In this document: one piece after another, positions 10,918-22,900 of the stretch
Position numbering within the stretch: position 1 is the first letter of the stretch
Layout of the letters: each line of letters starts with the position of its first letter
Assembly (NCBI GenBank): GCA_030141605.1
Contig: JAQGDQ010000241.1
Location: 60,001 to 124,000 of the forward strand
Source of the DNA: Tubiluchus corallicola
Lineage: Eukaryota; Priapulida; Priapulimorpha; Priapulimorphida; Tubiluchidae
Direction: 5' to 3'
Length of the DNA: 64,000 nucleotides
Position numbers and translations under genes: made by a program
The notes under the pieces: generated by a model
Database searches by the model: none
What the model saw: only the letters and a program-made list of their open reading frames with translations
What the model was told of the DNA's origin: nothing

Positions 10918-13900
10918 GTAAGTATAGGCCTATTTAAATGCAATTACTTGTTATGCATATTCTTGGTATAGTCCTTTTTATTTAATTTTACGGCCTATGT
11001 GGCCTATTTAGTATTATATATTAATTTTGAGTTTAAACCTTAATCACTTTGCATGCAAAGATAATAAAAACCTAAAGCTGTTATGCTCGTAATGCCAAGA
11101 GAACAAATAGATCTTATTTCTCATTGTCTTGCGTAGATTGCAGTAAACCTGTGACTAAGGTGAAAGCAATTTATTGTGAAAATGACAACAATTAACGTTA
11201 CTGGGATAGAAGGTGGCACTGAAGGAGTGAATGGTAACGACCTGTAAAACTCTACCATTACCTGAATAGTAACGAGGACTGTACTAGACGTTAATCAACA
11301 CGAGTGGTTTTATGTGTTGTATGAATTGAGTTATTAACTTATTTGCAATATCGCTTCTTACAGTTCCAGCATGCAACCTCAGACCTTGTCGAAACGGTGG
11401 AAAGTGTTCTAACCGTGGAATGGATTATTTGTGTGATTGTTCTGGCACAGGCTTTCATGGAGAAAACTGTGAAATAAGTATATCTTTAAAACATAATATT
11501 CTTTATTAACTACTACCAACCAGATGCTCTTTAATTGTTTGTTATAAATACGTATTATATACGCTCGTGTACAAACATATGTAATATTTTGTTAATCTCT
11601 CCTACTTTTATTCATTTTCAACTCTTACTTGATATTGCTCGTAGCATTGTTAAAGTGCCTTCTACTTATAGGAGATGGACCTCAAAGGCCATGTGACAGT
11701 AGCCCTTGCCAGAATCTTGGCCAGTGCCGTGAAAATGGTAACTCGTACACGTGCCTTTGCCGCCCTGGCTTTCAAGGGCGGAATTGCGAAGACGTGATAC
11801 AATTCGATGCATGTTCTAGAAGACCTTGTCAGAATGGAGGAACGTGCATTCCGAATGGGAGATCATTTACTTGTAATTGCGTTCCGCCTTGGACTGGAGT
11901 ATTTTGCAATAATGCAGAACCATGCGCCAATCATCAGTGTGAAAATGGAGCGACATGTGAACCAAATGGATTGTCCTATACTTGCAGGTGTAGAGGCGGT
12001 TTTAGTGGACAATTTTGTGCCACTCTAGATCACCCGTGTGACACTGGAGCCCACCAATGCGCCAATGGTGCTACCTGTTTAAAAAACGGCCAGGACTATA
12101 ATTGTCAATGTCCAAACAGATACAGTGGCAGATTATGTCGTAACTTTAATCACCCATGTAATGACGTCCCTTGTCAAAATAATGGGCAGTGTGTTCAGCA
12201 AGGCCAAGACTATTCATGCAACTGCCAAAATGGATTTACTGGCAAAAATTGCCAGTCACGGATACATCCTTGCGATCGAAATCAGTCACCATGTCAAAAC
12301 GGTGGGACATGTCAGAAAAATGGAAATTCCTACACTTGCAGATGTCGGCAAGGCTTTGTAGGTCAAAACTGTGAAAACCGACCTCCTTGTTTCAACCACA
12401 AATGCCAAAATGGTGCCACGTGTGTGCCAAATGGAGGTTCTTATACTTGCAGATGCCGAAATGGATTTAGTGGACAATTTTGTGCTACACAAGACCATCC
12501 ATGTGACACTGGTACTCACCAATGCGCTAATGGTGCTACGTGTTTAAAGAATGGCCAAGACTATAATTGTCAATGTCCAAACAGATACAGTGGCAGGCTA
12601 TGCCGCAACTTTGATCATCCTTGCAATGATGCCCCTTGTCAAAATAATGGGCAGTGTATTCAACAAGGCCAAGATTATTCGTGCAACTGCCCAAACAGAT
12701 ACAGTGGCAGGCTATGCCGCAACTTTGATCATCCTTGCAATGATGCCCCTTGTCAAAATAATGGGCAGTGTATTCAACAAGGCCAAGATTATTCGTGCAA
12801 CTGCCGAAATGGATTCACTGGCAAAAACTGCCAGTCACGGATACATCCTTGCGATCGCAATCAGTCACCATGTCAAAACGGCGGCACATGTCAGAAAAAT
12901 GGAAATACTTACTCTTGCAGATGTAGATCAGGTTTCACTGGTCAAGACTGTGACGTTCTTGTCCATGCTTGTGACAATTCTCCATGTAGAAATGGGGGAA
13001 CATGCATTCCTAATGGACAAGATTACACTTGTACTTGCGAGTTCGGCTGGACAGGAAGACGTTGTGGGAATGCTGTTGATTTTTGTGCAAATAACAGGTG
13101 TGACCAAGGTAGATGCCAGCCTGATGGAAATGTTCGTGAAGGTTATACGTGCCAGTGCAGACAAGGATTTACTGGACAGTTTTGTGATGTTCAGGTGCAA
13201 CCTTCACCATGTTCTAACAATCCTTGCTTGAATGGTGGCACTTGTATTCAGATTTCGCCTTCTGAATTTAGTTGTGACTGCACTGCAAACTTTGGAGGAA
13301 ATATTTGTGACTTGGGTAAGAAGGCTAGACTTTTAGGTTTGCTGCGTTTAACGAAGAACCTTCATTAACTTTTTGTCGTGCTGTCACCTTGTAGTAGTGC
13401 ATGTAGTACTACCTCATAGATTTAAGCTAATTTTTCCTCGCAAATGTGTGATAACTTCTTCAAAATAGAGAAATCTTATCAGAATATAGAAACAACTTAG
13501 AAGTACAATTCAGTAGTAAGTAGACAAACACTGCGATATATATATAAAAATTTAACAATTAATCTTATAGACTACATATCTTCATTAGCAAAAAACTGTT
13601 TAACCACTTCACAAACAAAACGTTATGTTAGTTGCAAAACGTTTTGGGGAGTTCAATGAAAAGGGCAGCTCCTTGGTTCTGAAATTGACAGTTCTGTTGC
13701 AACTAACATAATGTTTTCTTTGTATAGTAGTAAAATATTGTCATACTGATGAAAATATGTTGTCTGTAAAGTTATTTGTTAAATTATCTGTATATATCAA
13801 ACAATATTTGGCTACTACCTACAAGTAAATTGATAAGTTGTTTCTACACTCTGGAAAAATTTCTTTGTTTTAGATGCCTTAAAAATAAACTGCAACTGTT

Positions 13901-16900
13901 TGAGACCGGTCGACAATAAAATTCTATATTGAAGTTATACTTATTTGTCAAATATAGATAAATAAATATTTAAGATGGATCAATTTTGCAGACCTTGGAA
14001 ATCAAGGAACATCGCCATGTTCGCCTAATCCTTGTGGTGATGGACGTTGCTTTGACGATGGGCCAAACCGATACACTTGCGTTTGTAGAGACGGAACTGT
14101 TGGTAGGAGTTGCGCTCGTAAGTACAACGTTATTGATCGATAGAGATTTAGGGACTTCACAAGGTTTTAATTCAGTTAAGAAAATGTTCTTTTAAGAGCT
14201 TGTAAAAGTGGGAGAAGACTCACTTGATCCAGCAGAAAGTTTAAATAGGATTTCGTCTGCAAGCTCATGTTGTGCGGGAATTTCAGTCTTAATAAAAGCA
14301 CAAATTACAAACATAATGCTTGCTAGCATTTAGAAAACTTGGAAACGTTTCGAGCACAGGTGATAGATATTAAATCATAGTAAAAGTATTGAAACTGAGT
14401 TTATTGACTTGTATGAGTAGCGTCTGTGGATTCGATCAGCTAATTTTGTTTATTTGTAGATTTTTGGATTGATAATGACCGTTTGGTGTAGTCAAAACGT
14501 CTCCTCATTTTTCTAAATAAATGCCACACGGCACTAGGTTTGTCACATCGCTGGTGATTTTATTTCCATCTGCAACGTTTCATCAACATCATCAGCGCAA
14601 TCTTAATGACCCACAATAACAATTATATTTTAAAATAGAACCTAACTGAGCAAAAGGTTGTTGTAGAATCTAACCTTACCAAAGTTTTTTTAGAAGCAGC
14701 ACTGTCTTCTTGTCTTGCAGACTGTCGGTCTTAGTTATGTTCTTGATGTTATCGTGTTTACTATACTTTGGGTCATTTTAGAGGCAACGTTACTTTGGGA
14801 CGAGGTATAGTGCCGAGTGATTATTGTATAGGCTCAGCAAACAAAATTAAGCAACACTGAACCTGGTCACTAAATGGATGGGTGACTGCTGCTTTCAATA
14901 TTCGTTTTAGACAGTTCTCATCTACCATCAAGCTCGTCGGTAATTATCTCGTTGAGTGGTTTAATAGAAAATATATATGTACATCCCAACCTGTCTAAGA
15001 CACCAGCCAATTGCTCATTTACGAGGATTAAGGGATCCCTGACAAAATGACATCAACTCTAGTTCTGCTATAACCATACAAATTGAGTAGTGCCTTTCAA
15101 TTTTGCCAGTGCTGCATTCTGCTTGCAGGTCCCATATAAAAAAATTTTATAGTAACGTTGGCTAATTCTATTATGCTGCAAACATGTTTCCCGTTTTGTT
15201 TTAGCCTCAGGCATTTGTACAGCACAATCATGTGGTAATGGTAGATGTGTGGAAGATCTTGGCGGAGGTTTTGCCTGTAAATGCAATTTTGGCTGGACTG
15301 GAGAAACATGCACAGAAAGTATGTTATTACATACATTTTGTAAAAATAGATGTGCCGCGTAGGTGCCTTGACACCCGTTGCATAATTTAATAGGTTATTT
15401 CAGGCGGTTCGTGGCTGAATGACATATTGCATTATGCTGTTGAATTTCTAGAAAAATATAAATAAAAAACTTAATGCCTTTTCTTAGTCTCAAAACAGAT
15501 TTTACCACCAGGAGTTTTGTGCTAAGGTGCCTCATCAGCTCAGGTTAGCACGGCAAATTCTTATTGTAGTCAATTCAGCTAGTGAGCCCATTAGGGCGAA
15601 ACCTCGTGTCAATAAACTCTGTTTTGAGACTGGGTCGTCTTAACAACATTATAGGCACCCGTGCAAAGCAGTGCACTGGGACCTCTACCATATTAGTACT
15701 GCATCATAAATTACTAATCTTGCATAACTATTACATGCTTACCCTACAAGATTCAATCTCTAATAACGAACGGCATATAAATATAATCAAAATCATTGCT
15801 ATTAACTGTCAAGTTGAAAAGACGTTAACATATAAGCTTTTACATTTTGTAGCGCGTGTTTGGTTGATTGACTGATTGCAGCTTAATGCTGCAACAAAAT
15901 ACGAAAAAAATATTTAAAAGCTAAATAGCATTTATACTATTAATAATACTCCTTTCGCATAACAATTTATTTAATTGAAAACAAAACTAATTCCGTACTT
16001 TGCGAATATAATATTAAACACGGGTCATTATAATTAAGGTCGCATTCATGAGCATACCTCAAAGTGAGATCCGTGAAATCACAGGCGAATGTCAATACCC
16101 GCTTTAACACAACAGCAAATATTTATAGTTTAGTATAGTATAGTATTTATCTTTTGACAGCAAGTTATAACAAACATAGATTAGCAATGAGCCCTTATAT
16201 TCGTGGGGCACCCGAGAAACTGCCCAGCGTACGCAAGCGTTAGGATGGCCCTGTTCAAGATATTCAATGTTTTGTTTAGGTATTAAAGATGGCAAGTCTC
16301 AGGTGATCACTCTAATAATTTAAGTTTCTAGTGAAGTACATTTAGATGTAAGATGTTCAGAATGGAAAACATGGAAGAAGCCAAGTGCAACGTGCAAGGC
16401 CTTTTATAAGCTTTGTATTGCACAGTGGCTTAATCGGACAGACTGTGTGAATGTGGTACTGACCAAACTGAAGAACATGTTTTAATCACCTGTCCAAAAA
16501 CCGAAAATCTTAGAAATGAATTTACGAATGTAAATTTTGAAAATATTGATGATGTATTTGAAAACGAAGATATGTTTAAAATTAATTATGATGTATTCAA
16601 GTTATTTACGGATCGAGCAACATTATTTTGAGTCTAGCAAAAATTAATCACTCATCTACCAATACATAATTAGAGATTAGTCGCAGACTTGTTATCTATA
16701 GTATTGTAATTTTTTAAAACTGTAATACACAGGCATAGAATTGGTGTATTTAACTATATAGCACATTGCATTTATTTTATCTTTGTTGTTCTCCATGTGT
16801 CATTTTGGTAATATCTTTTTGGACTATAGTTTTTTTTCTGGTTACCCAATATTATAGTGTATTTGTCTCGAATTATGTAGAATTATAGTCAGTAAACTAA

Positions 16901-19900
16901 CTAACTAACTAACTATCTTTACACAAAGTTATACCAGCTCTAGAAAACTACTTGATTCAATAGCAAAACAGTAATTTATTTGTCAATGGAAATTTTTGGT
17001 AAATAAGACAATAAAATTTGAAGTAAAACATGTTATAATGCAGCAATCTATACGTGCAAATCACTTGTAGCAAGGTTAAGGTTTTTTCTGTACAAGAACT
17101 CCAGTCGTTTGCATTCACTGTAAACATATACGCTTTGAGCCCATGACTTCGAGTTCGAAAAGAAGCCGCCTTTTCTTTTGAGCAATTCCACCTGTAATAG
17201 AAAGGACACTTCTTAAGTATGCTATATGGCGCTTGAATTTGAAGCACCATTGTCTTTTCTTATGAAATGCAACAAAACACTATAACCATAATGTCATTTT
17301 TCCATCATGATACTGATAAGTGAAATGACTGATTTCGTAGAAGAATTGAATGACGTCATATTTAATTTTTAAGGGGATTTCTGCGTTAATTCACCTTGCT
17401 TGAATGGAGAATGTCAGAACTTTCTTGTATCGTACGTATGTAACTGCTACCCAGGATGGACTGGAAGAGTGTGTGACGTTGGTACGTGCATGTATTTCAG
17501 AATTTCTTTTTAAAATTGCATGTTTTTGCATGTTCATTTAGTTTTCTAATGGCAATGTTTGTGCAATTGTGACTCCTTAGTTTGTGTTTCGCTTGACTGT
17601 TTCGTTATCTGTTTTGTTGTTAATTCCTTACCATATTTTATGTAGTAGCACGTTAGTAGACCGGTATGTGTATATGTCTGCACAGTACACTCCACTTTTT
17701 TAACCATCAATGATTTCTGAAGTATCTGCTAGGAGTTTCGATCACTATCCTTTTCTGTCTTCTTGTTGTGCCAGCACTTTTGCAAGATTTGTCAAGCCTG
17801 CCTCCGTTTTTTCTTTTATTGTTCAATCTGATCTGTTGAAGACTGTCAAAGAATTTGTATTCTGAATTTCTGAGATACTGAAAGATTGCACCTCAAAGAC
17901 CAACTATTATTCTTATGCACCATAATCTATCACGTTGATTCGCTTGAATCTGCAGTTATAAGGAGATTTCGTTCCTCTTTTCTGAATTTCAGACTGTCAG
18001 ACGTTTGATTCTGCATGTTTTGTTCACAGCACGTTCTCCAATGCATTCCTGGAACTGATTAACTGGAAAACTTGATATGTGAGCTTGCCAATTTCAAGGT
18101 GAAAGATTGGGCTTGAGTACGCTGGTGGAACAGTTCAATTGATTAGTATGCTTGCTTTTCGGCCTGATTGTCATGGGTTCGATTCAGCAGTTGGGTATTT
18201 TAAAATGGTATCTCAGTGCTGACTTCGTCTCATAACAATGAAGATTGACAACGTGTGTCCATCAGTGTTTTCATCTTTTTCACCTTGGTTCTGCTTTCTT
18301 TCATGCAGAACAGAGACATGCACCTTTAGTCGTTATTGATGATATTGACGTTGTTGTTGTTATTACAGAAATTTCAGAAGAAAATTCCCTAACTTGTTCT
18401 GCAACTAATCCTTGTTTACATGGCACGTGTATTGACACAAAATTTTCTGAAGATAAATATTACTGTCTTTGTCAGCCGGGTTGGGGTGGTTTGCAGTGTG
18501 ATGCTGGTAAGTGTCCCGCAATCCCTTGTGGTTCTAGTTATTGTTGCTTGTATTTTTTGAAATTGCCATCATTGTTGCTCGGTTGGTATTGTTGAATTTG
18601 TTATGCTGCTTATTGTTGCTTGTCTGTATCCATGTACAACTAAAACCTTTCAGGTAACAGGTCTGGGAATAAAAAATAAGACTAGAAACGTTGTTTTGTT
18701 TTGGTTAAGATGCTGCTTTTACTCTTTTGTTACGTGTAGTATTATTTAGCTTTAGCTTTCATAAAACATTGCTTACACGATTTACATTGCTTAGTCGATT
18801 ACACGAAAACTGTTTTTCAAGATAAGCTGCTAAAGGTTTATTTGTGTTTGGAATTCGGAATTCCGTTGTATTATGTAACTTATGTTCGTCAGTAATACAG
18901 TTTTGCAGTATAACAGTTTTGTATGTGCATATGTCAAATGTTTGTACCAGTAATAGCACCAATAAAAACTACATTAAAATAGAAATTACAGCAACTCGTT
19001 TCAAGGTTACGCGTGCCTCATCTTCAGTTGCTCAACGACTAGCGTGATTGCTGATAATAATAATGATAATGATAATAATAATAATTTAGATATTTAAAAT
19101 GCATTAACATTAAAATGGACAAATGCACTTTACATACGTATATCCTAAAACATAAACAGTACATTCATAATTGACTACCATAGATAAAGCTAAAATCGTA
19201 ATACGTGTGTTAAAAATCACTAGTAATCAGCTCAAAAATCAGTACTTTAAGACAATATTAAGTTTTTAATTAATTAAAAATGCTTCTTTATAAAAACAAG
19301 TTTTAAGAAAGGATTTGAATTTTTCAACATTAGTCAATTGCATAAATTGGTAAATCGTTCAATAATTTTGGTGCTGCTACGCAAAAACTGAGATCTATAT
19401 ATATATGTGACTAGATCATGACACGGTTACAACAAATGTCGATGAATTAACTGGTTTAAGATTAGGTAAACTGTGTAGTTGAATGATACAAATAACTGAA
19501 GCCGTCATCCAGCAGTACAAGATGAGGCATGCGTAGTCTTGAAACTGTTTAATGACTATTTTAATAAAAAAGTGAATGTGGTCTCTCTATTGGTGACGTT
19601 ATTTGCAGTAAAAGTTAGATTCACAAAGCACGATGTTAACAATGATGATGAAGACGATAAGGATGACAATAATGATGAAGATGGTGAAAATATACTTATA
19701 TCTCTGTTTATACATGTAGTCATAATCATATCTATGTGTACAAAAATGACCCTTCTAATATTGTGCAATTTTAATGTATGTTTTAGACCTTAGTAACAGA
19801 GGAGCTTGCTCAACTAATCCCTGTGTGTTTGGAGTCTGTCAGCCATTCGGTTTTTTCGACTACGCCTGTAACTGCGACATTGGTTACAGCGGAAGGAATT

Positions 19901-22900
19901 GCGACATCCCCGATGGACCACAACCTGACACCGGTCCTTGCGATAGTGGTCCATGTCTCAATGGTGGCATATGTACAGAAGTCGTTTTAGGAAATGATAT
20001 AGGTTACAGGTTGGTTTTTATCACATTTACATTCGTTTAAAACACTGATCAATTTAAGATGTTAGTCTTATCCGACTTGCTACAGTCAGCTGACCAAATA
20101 AGCCGCAGTAGTTACTAATTGGTTTGCACGTCCGTCTGTGGTTGCCTGGTTGGTCATTTGTAAAACCAGGATCGTTTGGAAATTTAGAAACGCCCATTTG
20201 AATCACTTTACGTGGCATTTTAAAGCATAAATTTACCGAGGGTGGACCTGGGTGGTGCTTAAAAGGCAATATTTCGAGGCAACTGTACAGTGTAAGGTAA
20301 GGTATCATCATTATCGAAATTTTTTATTGATAAATATTACAGTCTTAGTCAGCTGGATATGGGTGGTTTGCAGTGTGACGTTGGTAAGTGTCCTACAATC
20401 CCTTATGGTCCTAGATGTTGTTGCTTCACTAAGACTATTGACGGCCTAAACAATGAAACTGATGACGATGCTGATGACAATGACGACGATGAGGTCCTCA
20501 ACTAACACATTTGAACACTAATCGTTAAAAACACGTTTTTTATATACATTGCTTACTAAATTTTCTGATGTTATTATAAAATATTTGACAATACCCCTGA
20601 AACAAGCTCCTTCTACTATACAAATTAAGAAGTAATTCAAAAATTGAGTAGTTCACAATGTCTGTAAACTAGCTGCATAGGTCTGACGTACATATCCATC
20701 TTAAGCAAATCTGACATACATATCCATCTTAAACAAAAATAATAGTGCCTAAATTTGTCACAAATAAGAGGAAAGAAATGGAACAAGCCGCTCAGATTTA
20801 TCTTTTAGATTTTCATGTGAACATCTGAGTGTTATGGAATACTGATTTATTAACACTGTCATGAGACGTGTCAGACCCACATAATAATGAATCTGTTTGT
20901 TTATTTCTACTAAGATTTAAGAAATTAACATGTAGCAATAATAACAAACAAACGTTAATTAATATGATTTGTCTAATATGGTGGTATTTGTTATACTGCA
21001 ATAAAATGTTAGTGGTAGTTTCCATTATTGTACCACAATTTCAACGATATAAGGATTTCGTAGATCATTAAGGTCACCTGCACAGTGCTTCAAACGACAC
21101 ATTAAAACAGCAGGGTGTCGTGGGTCAGAAAAATAATGAGGTGCTGTGTAATGCTAATAAAAATGCGTTTGAAATGAGGTGTAATGCCACGACCACGATG
21201 ACGATGACAACGACGATGATTATGATGAGGATGATGACGATGACAACGACGATGATAATATTTTTTGTTTCAGCTGTGATTGCCCTGATACTCACGCGGG
21301 ATCCGAGTGCCAAGAACTTGCATCAATAATTGTTACTACCTTTTGTGAACGACGCTCTTGCTTTAACGGCGGTGTATGCAATGAAGCACCTAATGGATTC
21401 GAGTGCGCATGTCGACCTGGATGGAAAGGAGCACGTTGCAATCGAAGAGGACAAACAGGTGAGTAACTGTATCATTAGTTTCACTCTTTTTAATATTTGA
21501 TTACAATTAAACGTCATTGGAGAAATGAAAATTGAAAGAAATTTTGTATAACATGGTAATAGTGACCGACACTCACAACAGACAATCCAACAATAAAGAC
21601 GTAATACTAAAAACAAGAACGATGATATTCTTGATGGTGATGTCACAGTGATGACAATGGTTAGGACGACGATGATTGATGACAATGATGATGAAGACGA
21701 TAAGGATGACAATAATGACGATGATGATAACCGAATGTTGACAATGGCGTGAGTGAGAATTTTGAAGAATGACAATGTAGTCAATGATGATAATAATTAG
21801 AATAATAGCAACGGTAATGATGACAGTAAGTGTTATCACTATGACGGTGCTAATAATGATAACAATGATAATAAAAAAGATTATAACAATTTTGATGATG
21901 ACAGTAACGACATTTTGACTACTAAGGTTAATGAGACGGCTTAAACAAGGAAAGAGATGATGATGGGAATTATGACGACGATGACGACAACGACGACGAT
22001 GGTGATGGTGATGATGATGACGACAACGATGATGATAATGATAATGACGATACCGTTTACATTTTTTGTCTTTTTAGCTATTTGTACAGAATATGGCGAT
22101 GTATGTAAAAATGGTGGGGTGTGCGTCCCTAGGATACCAGGCACCCCCCTCTATGAAGGATCTCAGTGTCAATGCCAAAACGGATGGCGAGGCATAACAT
22201 GTAATCAACGATCTAGACAGGGTGAATTTTAGTATTCCTTGTTTACTAGGTGTAGATCAATTTAGTAAATTATATGTAGGCCAGATATAAAGGTCTTATA
22301 GTTGGTGTTCGTGTGTTTAGAGTGGTATTAGCATATGTTAACTGTAATTATCTCTTGCATTCAAATTATTTTTATGCCATTAGTTTAAGTAGTAACTACT
22401 GTGTGATTAGTTTTTCTTGACTTAATTATTTGTAATTTGTTTTTTTGTAATTGTGTAGTTGTTTTATTGTTACATGTTGACTGATCTTTAATTTTTTTGA
22501 GTATTATGAGTCTATAACTGGTATTCTCGTGTTCGTTCTCGTATATCTCGTATTCATTCCTGGTTTCATTCCGTGTTCAGCCGCTGTAATAATTCTCTCT
22601 GTTTTTCGATGTAAACGCTTTTGTATTTTTGGTACTTGTATGTTGTGTTGAAAATATATGTGTAGCTATGTTCTTTCGAGCCTCAAGAAGCAGACTATTG
22701 TATTTTCATTAATCTAACGCACTCACAAAACTTTGAACTTTCATTGAAAATTCTTTACTTACACATCATTTAGTGCAAGTTTTTTTTAATTAATAAGACT
22801 GTAATACAAACGTCAACATGTCAGCATGTATACCTTTGACACGCAAGTCTTACCAGCAAATCGCTAATTTCAAACTGGATTTTTTTTTTATTTTTAAAAT

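Noticed and set aside
12551-13231. Long plus-strand frame overlapping the large EGF exon
   Set aside because: Out of frame with the cysteine-patterned EGF reading; it is open only because the underlying modules are repetitive.
14560-14625. Minus-strand CTGATGA ... GAAAC spacing resembling a hammerhead core
   Set aside because: The intervening bases cannot form stem II and no stem I partner was found; a dispersed-repeat motif is more likely.
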